A DNA stretch of 64,000 nt from Phycisphaeraceae bacterium (GTDB taxonomy: Bacteria > Planctomycetota > Phycisphaerae > Phycisphaerales > SM1A02), in contig CP054178.1 in NCBI GenBank assembly GCA_015709595.1, positions 496,001 through 560,000 of the forward strand. Reading direction: 5' to 3'. The translations under genes and the position numbers were made by a program. Below, in pieces: positions 32,809-43,496 of the stretch. The notes under the pieces are model-generated. The model saw nothing but the letters and a program-made list of their open reading frames with translations, searched no databases and was not told the origin of the DNA. Position 1 is the first letter of the stretch, and each line of letters starts with the position of its first letter.

Positions 32809-34088
32809 CGGCGCCGTGGATGCCGGTGAGGTCGCTGGATGAAGCCGAGCGGCGGACGCTGCGCCGCCGCATGATCTTCGAGCATGGCAAGTTCGACCCG
32901 CGTGTGGGAGACGTGGAGGTGATCGCGCCGTTTCCCATCATCCTGCGGCCCGAGGCGTGGAGCGAGATTGCTGACGCCGCGGAAGCACTGGCAGCCGAGG
33001 CGATGGCGGCTGAACAGGAGTTGATGGACAGGCCGGAGCTGCATCGCTCGCTCGGGTTGCCCCGGTCGATCCGGGCCGCGCTGCGTCGAGGCGATGCACC
33101 GGTTTCGATCGCACGGCAGATTCGCTTCGACTTCCACTGGACGACCGAGGGATGGCGCATCTCCGAGGCCAATACCGACGTACCGGGCGGCTACCTTGAG
33201 GCGGAGGGACTCTCCCGGCTGATGGTGGAGCATCATTCCGACTTCCACCCATGCGGCGACCCCATGGCGGCGCTGGTGCGATCCGTCGCGGCGGGGACCG
33301 ACCCGGACTCGGTCATCGCGCTCGTTCACGCCACCGCCTACACGGACGATCGTCAGACCATGGCGGCGATGCAGCGCCGTTTCGAGGTGATCGGGCGGCG
33401 GGCGGTGCTCATCGCGCCGGACCACGTCACATGGCGAAGCGGCAGGGCGCGCCTCGACCACGCGTGGGCCGACGGCGACATGGGCGCGATGATCCGATTC
33501 TTCCCGGCGGAGTGGCTGGCCAATCTCCCGCGGCGCACTGGCTGGCGTCACTTCTTCGCCGGTTCGACAACGCCTCAAAGCAACCCCGCCTGCGCGCTGC
33601 TGACGCAGAGCAAACGCTGGTCATTGCTCACCGATCGGCTCAGGGCGCCGCTGGAGCACTGGCGGACCTTCCTGCCCGAGACGCGCGACCCGCGTGAGGT
33701 GGCGTGGAAACGAGATGAGGGCTGGGTCATCAAGCCCGCGCTGGGTCGCGTGGGTGATGGTGTGGGCATCCGGGGCGTGACGCCGGAAAAGGATTGGCGA
33801 CGCATCGCCCGCGCCTGTTCGTGGTTCCCCGGCCACTGGGTCGCGCAGCGACGCTTCCAGTCGGCGCCGATGGAGACGGACGACGGGCCGGTATATCCGT
33901 GCATCGGCGTGTTCGCCATCGACGGCCGCGCCTGCGGGGCATACGGGCGCGTGAGCCGCATGCCGCTCATCGACCAGCACGCGATGGAGGCGGCGGTGCT
34001 GGTGGCCGCGCCGCGGCCCGTGGGCGACAGCCGCGGATCGGGCGCGAGGGGAAAGGAGGCCGCACATGCAGCCGCTCGACCTGTTTGA
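32805..34088 (+). CDS. Glutathionylspermidine-synthase-like ATP-grasp ligase
   Basis: An ATP-grasp amidoligase-like protein of 427 residues. IRFDFHWTTEGWRISEANTD (about 106-125) matches the substrate/metal region of the glutathionylspermidine synthase C-terminal domain. WVIKPALGRVGDGVGI (about 307-322) is the ATP-binding Lys region. The amidase domain of the full E. coli enzyme is absent. ATG 32805 overlaps the upstream stop; GTG starts at 32796 and 32799 are alternatives. It probably forms an amide bond between an amine and a carboxylate. Substrate unknown; the DUF350 partner suggests work at the membrane. Confidence 0.82.
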   Translation: MTAPWMPVRSLDEAERRTLRRRMIFEHGKFDPRVGDVEVIAPFPIILRPEAWSEIADAAEALAAEAMAAEQELMDRPELHRSLGLPRSIRAALRRGDAPVSIARQIRFDFHWTTEGWRISEANTDVPGGYLEAEGLSRLMVEHHSDFHPCGDPMAALVRSVAAGTDPDSVIALVHATAYTDDRQTMAAMQRRFEVIGRRAVLIAPDHVTWRSGRARLDHAWADGDMGAMIRFFPAEWLANLPRRTGWRHFFAGSTTPQSNPACALLTQSKRWSLLTDRLRAPLEHWRTFLPETRDPREVAWKRDEGWVIKPALGRVGDGVGIRGVTPEKDWRRIARACSWFPGHWVAQRRFQSAPMETDDGPVYPCIGVFAIDGRACGAYGRVSRMPLIDQHAMEAAVLVAAPRPVGDSRGSGARGKEAAHAAARPV

Positions 34089-34830
34089 CGTGTGGGCGCC
34101 CTCCGGCGGACGCTGGACCGGATGGGCCAAGCCGGTGCTCTTCGCCAGCGTGCGCCCGGACGCCCTGCGAGACGTGCCGGCGACGTTCATCGAGGCCGTC
34201 CGTTCGATGGACGTGTCGTGGGCGCCGCCCTCCAAGGAGGACGCCGCCCTGGTCATCGACCTGCCGGGGGCGCAGTCCCTCACCACGGGGCTTGCCCTGG
34301 CGTTCCGGGGCTACTGGCCCGTGCCGCTCTACAACACCACGATGCACCGGGCGGCGATCGTGGAAGTGGATTCGATCATCGGCCTGCTGGAGCAGGGTGC
34401 GGCGGTGCTTCGGAAAGCCGACCCGCCTCAGACCGGCCCGCCGGCCTTTCTGCTCGACAGCCGCCGGATGACCGGCAGCCCCGCGCCGCTCAAATACGAC
34501 AACCGATGGATGACCTTTCCGCAGGACTTTCCCTCCGCGACGTACCTGCAGCGATACAAGATTCTCGACGCGGTGGTGGTGCAGGAGAAGACCGGGCAGC
34601 CCGCCTCGGACCTGCAGCACATCCTGCGGCGATGGCAGGAGGCGGGCATCCGCATCTCGACCGTGCGCCCGGAAGCGGGACAGAAGCCAACGTCGATCGA
34701 TGTCGCCAGGCCTTCGGGCTTCCGATCGCTGTGGCACCGGATGATGGCCACGTTCGGGCTGCGGCGCAACAGCGCGGGGGGCTTCGGCGCCGTGGTGCCG
34801 CAGCCGTCGCAATCCGGCGGGTATGGTTGA
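34066..34830 (+). CDS. Unrecognised soluble protein, third gene of the DUF350/ATP-grasp operon
   Basis: A 254-residue protein with no signal peptide or membrane helix. I do not recognise a family. It begins MQPLDLFDVWAPSGGRWTGW and shows alternating alpha/beta character (AALVIDLPGAQSLTTGLALA, DAVVVQEKT). The last 30 residues are Gly, Ser and Gln-rich. ATG 34066 has a perfect AAAGGAGG 7 bases upstream and lies 23 bases inside the ATP-grasp gene, so it is part of the same operon. It may be an accessory or substrate-handling protein. Confidence 0.75.
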   Translation: MQPLDLFDVWAPSGGRWTGWAKPVLFASVRPDALRDVPATFIEAVRSMDVSWAPPSKEDAALVIDLPGAQSLTTGLALAFRGYWPVPLYNTTMHRAAIVEVDSIIGLLEQGAAVLRKADPPQTGPPAFLLDSRRMTGSPAPLKYDNRWMTFPQDFPSATYLQRYKILDAVVVQEKTGQPASDLQHILRRWQEAGIRISTVRPEAGQKPTSIDVARPSGFRSLWHRMMATFGLRRNSAGGFGAVVPQPSQSGGYG

Positions 34831-34859
34831 GGGCCTCGTCTCAGCCGCGTGAGCGCGCC

Positions 34860-36194
34860 CTATCCCGCCGCGGCCTGGCGCCTCTCAACGCTGGCGTGCC
34901 TGGGCGTCGCCGCCCATTCGGCCAGACGGTCAACGCCCTCCACCACGTTGCGGCAGTGATGGTGCAGGAAGTCATCCGGCAGGGGTTGGTCGAGCGGGAT
35001 CGACTCCGAGGCGGCCAGCGCGGCGGCGCCGTCGAAGTCCACCAGGGCGAGCCGGGCGGTCAGCTCCGCCCGGGAGCGTCCGAAGGACGCTCCCGGCAGG
35101 GCCGCCGCGCCGACATCCGTCAGCGCGCGCTCGCAGAGCGACCAGCCGTCCACCACCTCGCGCGAGGCGAGTGCGTCGGAGTGGGGCGAGAAGTCGGGGA
35201 ACAGGTAGAACGCGCCATCCGCGGATATCAGACGCGCGCCCGAGCCGCGCAGCGAGTCGGCGCAGCGGGCGGCCAGCGCGGCCAGAATACGCCGCGCGTG
35301 CGCCAGATAACGCTCGATCTCAGGCCCGCAGCGAAAGGCCTGGATCGCGGCGTACTGAATCGGGGCGCTGACGGCGGTGTACGTCTCGCTGGCCACCGCG
35401 GTCATGGCGTCGCGCAGCCAGCGCAGGTCGGGCGGGAAGGTGAACGTGCCCAGCCGCCACCCGCCGGCGCCGCACCACTTGGACAGTCCCGAACTCTGAA
35501 TCGTGCCTTCAGGGTAGAAATGCGCAATCGACGTGTGTCCGCCTGAGAAATGCAGCTGGGCGTAGATCTCGTCGGAGAGCACGACGACCTCGTATTCGCG
35601 GGCCACGTCGGCGATGGCGCGAAGCTCCAGTTCGTTGTAGGTGCCGCCGGTGGGGTTGCCGGGGTAGTTGAGGATGAGCAGGCGCGGCCGCGAATCGTCG
35701 CTGACGGCCTTCAGCGCGTGATGAAACTGCTCGGCGGTCAGCTTCCAGCCGGATTCGTGCGTGGTGTGGATGAGACTGATGCGCCGCCCGATGATTCGCG
35801 CCTGCGGCAGGTACGAGACCCAGCAGGGCGTGGGCAGAATGATCTCGCCGTAGTAGGCGATCTGCAGCAGGAACATCAGCTCCTTGGAGCCGGGGCCGAC
35901 GATCACATCATCCGGATCGCGGTCGATGCGATCCTTGCGCCGGTGAAAGTCCGCCACGGCCTCGCGAAGGGCGGGCAGGCCGCGCACGGGCAGGTAGTCC
36001 TTCTCCGGCGCCGCCAGCCGCAGCGCCTCCACCACCGGCTCGGGCACGGGAAACGGCGACTGACCCAGCCCCAGGTCGTAGACATGGCGACCCTCGCGGC
36101 GCAGCGTGCGTACGCGGTCCTTGATGCCCAGCGTGGCGGATGTTCCCATGCCGCGGACGTTGAGATTGAGACTGACCTGCTTGCGAAGCGTCAT
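34860..36194 (-). CDS. Class I/II aminotransferase (aspartate-aminotransferase fold)
   Basis: A fold-type I PLP aminotransferase of 444 residues. The PLP lysine is in SSGLSKWCGAGGWRLG (about residue 251), with the binding Asn and Pro in LNYPGNPTGGTYNE, the Asp in LSDEIYAQL, and a C-terminal Arg region. Such enzymes transfer amino groups from aspartate or other amino acids; substrate not predictable. ATG 36194 has GAGG upstream. It lies 109 bases after the KamA-family gene on the same strand. Confidence 0.88.
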   Translation of the reverse strand: MTLRKQVSLNLNVRGMGTSATLGIKDRVRTLRREGRHVYDLGLGQSPFPVPEPVVEALRLAAPEKDYLPVRGLPALREAVADFHRRKDRIDRDPDDVIVGPGSKELMFLLQIAYYGEIILPTPCWVSYLPQARIIGRRISLIHTTHESGWKLTAEQFHHALKAVSDDSRPRLLILNYPGNPTGGTYNELELRAIADVAREYEVVVLSDEIYAQLHFSGGHTSIAHFYPEGTIQSSGLSKWCGAGGWRLGTFTFPPDLRWLRDAMTAVASETYTAVSAPIQYAAIQAFRCGPEIERYLAHARRILAALAARCADSLRGSGARLISADGAFYLFPDFSPHSDALASREVVDGWSLCERALTDVGAAALPGASFGRSRAELTARLALVDFDGAAALAASESIPLDQPLPDDFLHHHCRNVVEGVDRLAEWAATPRHASVERRQAAAG

Positions 36195-36303
36195 GCGTGA
36201 CCTCAGTCGCCCCTGATCTCTGATCGGTCGGCGAAGGGCGATGCGTTCAACTTGCGCCGGACGCCCATGCCGCAGAGCCACGGCGACAGCACGGGCGCCC
36301 CGT

Positions 36304-37500
36304 TCAATCCGGACCATCCGAGGCGTCAAACGCCTCCGGGGACGGGAATCGAGGCGCATCTGCCGCCGCCGGCTTGAGGTCGTCGAGCCAGTGCGCCTGA
36401 TCGTTCCGCTCGTAGATCATGAAGCGCCCGCGATTGGCGGCGTCCTTGGCGCGGTGGTAGCGCAGGTAGATGTGCCGCTCATCCACGGCGAGAATCTCCA
36501 CCTTGCCGGTCTCATGCGACATGGTGTAGCGGGCCCGACGCGCCAGCCCGGAGCCATGGCGCAGGGCTTCGCGGAAGATCTCCCACCCGCGCGTCAGCGG
36601 CACGCTGTAGGGCTCGTTGCCCGCCGTCGGGCGGCACTGGAACAGGTAGTAGGGCGGCACGCCGATCCACGAAAGCGTGCGATAGAGATCGCTGAGCGTC
36701 TTCGGGTCATCGTTGATGCCGCGGATGAGCGGACACTGGTTGACGCAGATCACGCCGCACCTGATGAAGCAGTCCAGCCCGTTGATGGCGTCGTCGGTCA
36801 GTTCGCGCGGATGGTCGAAGTGGGCCATCAGGTAGATGCGGGCCCTGGGGGTCGAGTAGGTGCGGAAGGCGTTCTGCAGCTCCTCATCGCGCGTCAACCG
36901 CCACGGGTCGAAGGCGGGCATCTTGGAGCCGATGCGGATGATCTTGACGTGCGGGATGGCGCGGAGCTGCTTGAGGATCTCCACGATGCGCCGCGTGCTC
37001 ATCAGCAGCGGGTCGCCGCCCGTCAGCAGCACGTTGGTGACGTTGGGGTTGGAAGCGATGTACCTGATTCCCTCGGAGACGTCGTTGGTGACCTCGTCGT
37101 TCTCATCCATGAACAGGCGCTTGCGGAAGCAGTAGCGGCAGTACGCCCCGCACACCTCGTTGCAGAGCAGCAGCACGGTGTGGGGGTACTTATGCTGCAC
37201 GCCCTTGGCCACGGTGACGGCGGCCTCGTTGCTGGCGTCGAGACGGCCCCACTCCTTCAGTTCCTCCTCGCGCGGGATGATGAGCTGCCTGATCGGGTCG
37301 TTGGGGTCGTTCCAGTCGATGAGAGAGAGGTAGTAGTCGTTGGCGCGGAAGACGTATTTTTCGGTGACGGGGCGCAGCGCTTCGCGCTGGTTCTCCGGGA
37401 TGTTGGCCACCTGATCGACCGTGCGGATGTACCTGACCTTGCGTCTGGGGTCGTACGCGCCGGGCGGTGTGTCGGCCACGGGGAGGGAAATGCGCGACAT
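36304..37500 (-). CDS. KamA-family radical SAM aminomutase
   Basis: A lysine-2,3-aminomutase-family radical SAM enzyme of 398 residues. The cluster-binding motif CGAYCRYCF has Cys117, 121 and 124. LLTGGDPLLM and IRIGSKMPAF follow, and the PLP-binding region lies toward the C-terminus (QCRPTAGNEPYSVPL). Relatives make beta-lysine as an osmolyte, or EpmB-type beta-lysine for elongation factor P. No epmA or efp gene is seen here, so the role is open. ATG 37500 has GGAG 8 bases upstream. Confidence 0.9.
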   Translation of the reverse strand: MSRISLPVADTPPGAYDPRRKVRYIRTVDQVANIPENQREALRPVTEKYVFRANDYYLSLIDWNDPNDPIRQLIIPREEELKEWGRLDASNEAAVTVAKGVQHKYPHTVLLLCNEVCGAYCRYCFRKRLFMDENDEVTNDVSEGIRYIASNPNVTNVLLTGGDPLLMSTRRIVEILKQLRAIPHVKIIRIGSKMPAFDPWRLTRDEELQNAFRTYSTPRARIYLMAHFDHPRELTDDAINGLDCFIRCGVICVNQCPLIRGINDDPKTLSDLYRTLSWIGVPPYYLFQCRPTAGNEPYSVPLTRGWEIFREALRHGSGLARRARYTMSHETGKVEILAVDERHIYLRYHRAKDAANRGRFMIYERNDQAHWLDDLKPAAADAPRFPSPEAFDASDGPD

Positions 37501-37684
37501 GGCTGTGCTCCGTGCAGGGTCATCTGTCCGGCGTGCGAACGGAGACGCTGAGTTGTCGTGGGATGGCGGCCCGACCATCCGGTATGCCTGCGCGCCCGCA
37601 CGGGCACGCACCCTTGTTCATCGTTTCTACCCGCGCAAGCGGCGCGGGTCAACGAAGAAGCGGAAGATTGTCAGTCATCGACGA

Positions 37685-39754
<2,070 letters not shown>

Positions 39755-39820
39755 GTCGGTCCTACTGGGTTCCCCCCGCAATGGTTCGTCAGGTGAGGTC
39801 GGCGGTTCCACCCGCCCGGT

Positions 39821-40336
39821 TCACCAGTCGGCCCGCATTTCGGCGACGATGTCCTTCGCCAGCCGCTGGGCCGCCGCAAAGACAGCATAGTCCTGCGGTT
39901 CGGAATGCGGCTGGGAGGGCACGAACAGCGAGTTCGCCGTGAACCCCCGCCTCGATTCGATCACCTGCCCGCTGCGGGCGTCGACCCACTCAAAGTCCAC
40001 CGTCACGCTGAGGATGACTTCCTCGCCCAGCCCGGTGCGCCGGGACTTGGAAATCTGGTCCCGCTTCACCTCCACGATGCGACCGCGCAGCACCGTGTCC
40101 GCCCGCGACGAGGCGGTCACCTTGTATGGTGTCCGCTGCTCGATCTCCTTCACCAGCGCATCGGCCAGCTCGAACTCGATGTCGCGGTCAAAGGTGTCGT
40201 TCTCGAAGATCGGCACCGCCACCGTGCGGTAGCCCGCCGGAAAGGTGGTCGCCGTGGAATATCCCTGGGTCGGGTCGCTGGCGCAACCGACAAGCGCAAG
40301 AAGCAGAACCGCAACGGCCGCCATCGGTCGCATCAT
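39821..40336 (-). CDS. LptE-like outer-membrane lipoprotein
   Basis: A 171-residue lipoprotein. The lipobox LVGC puts the lipidated Cys at residue 18, with ASDP after it. The core (TVAVPIFENDTFDRDIEFEL, then DTVLRGRIVEVKRDQIS) resembles the LptE family, which with LptD inserts lipopolysaccharide into the outer membrane. ATG 40336 overlaps the bamD-like stop (ATGA). The location between bamD-like and ftsH genes supports an outer-membrane assembly role. Similarity to LptE is by pattern, not by alignment. Confidence 0.78.
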   Translation of the reverse strand: MMRPMAAVAVLLLALVGCASDPTQGYSTATTFPAGYRTVAVPIFENDTFDRDIEFELADALVKEIEQRTPYKVTASSRADTVLRGRIVEVKRDQISKSRRTGLGEEVILSVTVDFEWVDARSGQVIESRRGFTANSLFVPSQPHSEPQDYAVFAAAQRLAKDIVAEMRADW

Positions 40337-41427
40337 GGCTGCGACCCTCCCTCGGAACCGCCCGGAGTTTCTGAACCGGCCTCAACGGTTTCCTCACCCA
40401 GAATGGCCAGCCGCTTGGCGGCGTAGAACGGCTCCGCCTCCGCGCGCACGTTGGCTGAAAGTCGTTCGATGACCTCGGGAGCCAGCCGGATCGCCTCCGT
40501 GGCGGCAATCGTCCGCTCGTGCTTGCGCAGCAGGCGGCGCAGCGTCAGGTCCGCCGCGATCACATCGTTGGTCTTCAGGTAGTACCGCGCGGTGACCAGC
40601 ATCTTGGCGGCCATGCGCTCGTCGATGCCCGCCAGCAGCCCTTCCGCGCCCAGCTGCTCGGCGGCGGCGGGCTCCAGCACGCGCATCTCGCGCAAGCGCT
40701 CGCGGGCGTTCTGCAATCCCGTGGCGTCGAACGCCGGGCCCTTGGACGACGCCAGGTGAGCCGCGATCAACCGCTGCCGCGCCCGCGTGACGCGCGGCGA
40801 ATCCGGGTAGTTCTGGATGAACAGGTCGTAGGCATCCGCCGCCAGGCGCATCTCGCCCCGGCGGAAGTAGAAGTCGCCCAGCTCCATGCCCGCCTCCTCG
40901 GCGAGGTTGCTGCCCGGCAGTCGCTCCTGCACCCGGATGAGCAGTTCCTCGCCCTCGGATGACGCCCCGACGATGCGCATGCCCCACAGCTTCCGCTTGC
41001 CGCCCCGCGCGTAGTCGCGCCCGATGGCCAGCTCGCGCTCCAGCGCGGTGATGAACACGTCGCTGCCGGGGTAGACGCGGGCGATGGTCTCGTAGTCGAA
41101 CAGGGCCTTGTACTCGTTGCCGCCGAAGTACAGCGCGTCCCCCCGTGTCAGGTACGCCAGCGGCGCCAGCGCGTGACGCGGGTGCTGCTTGAGCCAGTTG
41201 TCCGTGATCTGTCTGGCCCGGGCGTACTGCTTGTCGGCCAGCGCCCGCCGGGCGGCGGCCAGTTGCCCCTCGGGCGACGCCGGGTCGGCGGAGTCGACCA
41301 GCTTCCACGCATCGTCCGCGCCGAGGTCGTAGGTGTCCTGCGCCGCAGCCCGGTGGGTCAGCGGCGTGGCCGCCAAGACGAGCAGCAGCACCGGCACGAT
41401 GGTGGGGATGGAGAAACGACCTCGCAT
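40333..41427 (-). CDS. BamD-like tetratricopeptide protein
   Basis: A 364-residue exported protein made largely of TPR-like helix pairs (KQYARARQITDNWLKQHPR, EMRLAADAYDLFIQNYPDS). BamD is the essential lipoprotein of the outer-membrane beta-barrel assembly machine. The signal peptide covers about residues 1-28 (ending AAAQ), but there is no lipobox Cys, unlike classical BamD. ATG 41427 is the start after MPYHRVP is excluded. It overlaps the lptE-like gene. A general TPR envelope protein is the alternative. Confidence 0.78.
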   Translation of the reverse strand: MRGRFSIPTIVPVLLLVLAATPLTHRAAAQDTYDLGADDAWKLVDSADPASPEGQLAAARRALADKQYARARQITDNWLKQHPRHALAPLAYLTRGDALYFGGNEYKALFDYETIARVYPGSDVFITALERELAIGRDYARGGKRKLWGMRIVGASSEGEELLIRVQERLPGSNLAEEAGMELGDFYFRRGEMRLAADAYDLFIQNYPDSPRVTRARQRLIAAHLASSKGPAFDATGLQNARERLREMRVLEPAAAEQLGAEGLLAGIDERMAAKMLVTARYYLKTNDVIAADLTLRRLLRKHERTIAATEAIRLAPEVIERLSANVRAEAEPFYAAKRLAILGEETVEAGSETPGGSEGGSQP

Positions 41428-41573
41428 GGGTACGCGATGGTACGGCATTCAGGGGGAATGCTCAATGGGCCGTCAGGGGCTGTCGGCCCCCGGCTGTCAG
41501 CCGCCGTCCGGAAAGGTCAGGCACCACCGCGATGATCACCTCCCAATTCGTGGCGACGCCCGCTGAGGGGACT

Positions 41574-42101
41574 TCACAAGGGCCCATCGGGCTGGTCGGC
41601 CGCGTGGATGGCACGCACGGCGCGCCCCTCGCTGGGAAAGTGCAGCGCCGCCATCAGCACCACGCAACCGCCCGCGATGGCCAGATCGATCGGCTCACGA
41701 CCGAGCAGATGAATCACGACGCCGAACAGCGCCGGGCCTTCGAGCAGCGCCAGTCCAACGATCGTGGCTACGAAGAACCGCTGAAATGCCCAGTGCTCCG
41801 GACTGGAAACCTGCATCGTCATTCCCGACGTGGGCGCCGGGAGACGCGACATCGACTGCCTGATGACCAGCCCGCCAACGAGGCCGCTCCCGGCCAGCCC
41901 CAGGCAGATCAGGCGCAACATCTGGATGTCCAGCCCCGGCGCGCCCGCCCCGCCCCCTCCACCGCTTCCCGCGCCGCCGGTCATCGGCGGCATCGCCGCA
42001 ACCACGGCGCCGAAGATCATCACGCCCATCACCAGCGCGGCGGTGATGACCTGAAGGACACGCAAACGCGGCCGCAGATCGGGGGGAAGTTCCTGGATCA
42101 T
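41574..42101 (-). CDS. Small four-helix membrane protein of unknown function
   Basis: A 175-residue protein with four hydrophobic segments: about 14-36, 58-80, 108-128 and 135-155. A Gly/Ser/Ala-rich loop (TGGAGSGGGGGAGAPG) lies between the first two. No recognised family. ATG 42101 has AGGAG 9 bases upstream. It heads a long minus-strand run toward bamD-like, but about 146 bases separate them. A membrane-accessory role is all that can be proposed. Confidence 0.6.
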   Translation of the reverse strand: MIQELPPDLRPRLRVLQVITAALVMGVMIFGAVVAAMPPMTGGAGSGGGGGAGAPGLDIQMLRLICLGLAGSGLVGGLVIRQSMSRLPAPTSGMTMQVSSPEHWAFQRFFVATIVGLALLEGPALFGVVIHLLGREPIDLAIAGGCVVLMAALHFPSEGRAVRAIHAADQPDGPL

Positions 42102-42225
42102 CGAAACGCTCTCCTGATGGCGCGATCGCGCGGAAACCACTTCCTCTCCGCGTTCGGGGTCATTCTTCGGTATTATGCCCGCGTTCGTTCAGCGGTGCAA
42201 TCCGCCAGTTTGAGGAGAGTCGCCT

Positions 42226-43416
42226 ATGCACGATCCCCTTCGCCGACACGTGTTCGCCTTGTTGACCGTGCTGGCCGTCATCGTTGGCGCCAGCGCCGAG
42301 GCCCAGCCCGCGCTCAATCTGCCCGACGGGCTCGCCCCGCGCCTGATCGAGCGCCTCGAACAGGAGATCGAGAAGCAGGGGCTGGTCGGGCTTTCCGCGG
42401 GCGTGGTGATGGACGGCAAGGTCGCGGGCACGCTCCACTTCGGTCACGAGGATCGCGAGAACGGCATCGCCTCCTCCAGGGACACCATGTACCGCTGGGC
42501 CTCGATCTCCAAGCCGCTCACCGCCATCGTGGCCATGCTCGCGGCGGAAGATGGAAGACTCGACCTTGATGCCGACATACGGACTTACGTGCCCGAGTTT
42601 CCCGAGAAGCCGTGGACCATCACCGCGCGGCAGCTGCTCACGCATCAGGGCGGCGTCGTCCATTACTCCAACGGGCCGGTCATCCGCACCAGGCGCGAGT
42701 ACGACGTGGCGAACCCGTACAAGGACACCATCCTTTCGCTCGACACGTTCAAGGAATCACCCCTCGTCTGCGAACCGGGCACGAAGCACTCGTACACCAC
42801 GCACGGCTACATGCTGCTGGCGGCCGTGGTCGAGCGGGCCACGAACACGCCCTACGCCGAACTCGTGCGAAAGCGCATCGCCCGGCCGCTGGGCATGAGC
42901 ACGCTGCGGCCTGACTACCAGTGGGAGGACATTCCACATCGGGCCGTCGGGTATCGCACGAACCGGCAGGGCGAAGCCGTCCAGTCCACCAACACCGATG
43001 TGAGCTGGAAACTGGGCGGCGGCGGGTGGATCTCCTCCGTCGAGGATCTGGCCCGGCTGGCCGCGGGGCTGATGGATGATTCGATCGTGCCAGCGCCCGT
43101 GCGTGAGCGAATGTGGACGCGACAGCGCACACGCGACGGGGCGGAGACCGGCTACGGACTGGGCTTCACCGTCGGCGTACTGGATGGCATGCGGCTCGTC
43201 GGCCACAGCGGGTCGCAGGAGAAGACGCGCACCAACATGCTCCTCTGTCCGGAACTGGGGGCCGCAATCGTGCTGATGAGCAACTCGGAACACGCCGAAC
43301 TTGGCGCGCTCACACGCGACCTGCTGCGGGCCGTGGTGGAGGCGACGAAAGCCGCACGCGACGAATCACAAGACACCGGGACCGGCGACAAGCAGCCGCT
43401 CAAGCAGGAGGCGTGA
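42226..43416 (+). CDS. Class C beta-lactamase-family serine hydrolase (exported)
   Basis: A 396-residue exported protein with a signal peptide ending near GASAEAQ. The nucleophile motif is SISK (about 91-94), and the KTG-like motif is replaced by GHSGSQ. The second motif is YTT rather than the usual YSN. Such proteins are esterases, D-amino-acid peptidases or lactamase relatives; nothing shows true beta-lactamase activity. ATG 42226 has GAGGAG upstream. A second, diverged copy of the family lies at 49138-50268. Confidence 0.88.
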   Translation: MHDPLRRHVFALLTVLAVIVGASAEAQPALNLPDGLAPRLIERLEQEIEKQGLVGLSAGVVMDGKVAGTLHFGHEDRENGIASSRDTMYRWASISKPLTAIVAMLAAEDGRLDLDADIRTYVPEFPEKPWTITARQLLTHQGGVVHYSNGPVIRTRREYDVANPYKDTILSLDTFKESPLVCEPGTKHSYTTHGYMLLAAVVERATNTPYAELVRKRIARPLGMSTLRPDYQWEDIPHRAVGYRTNRQGEAVQSTNTDVSWKLGGGGWISSVEDLARLAAGLMDDSIVPAPVRERMWTRQRTRDGAETGYGLGFTVGVLDGMRLVGHSGSQEKTRTNMLLCPELGAAIVLMSNSEHAELGALTRDLLRAVVEATKAARDESQDTGTGDKQPLKQEA

Positions 43417-43461
43417 GATCGACGCGCGAACCGGAGCATCGCGCCACCCACTCCCTGGCGG

Positions 43462-43496
43462 CTCACACCTCACTCCTTCCCTCATCCCTTCCCCTC
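43462..43496. repeat. Heptanucleotide array between convergent genes
   Basis: Five 7-base units (CTCACAC, CTCACTC, CTTCCCT, CATCCCT, TCCCCTC) occupy the gap between the serine hydrolase stop (43416) and the stop of the RCK gene (43495). They resemble the 17666 array. Confidence 0.55.

Noticed and set aside
41490-41520. GC-rich inverted segment after bamD-like start as a terminator
   Set aside because: Arms pair imperfectly and no T-run follows; position is upstream of a gene start rather than at a gene end.
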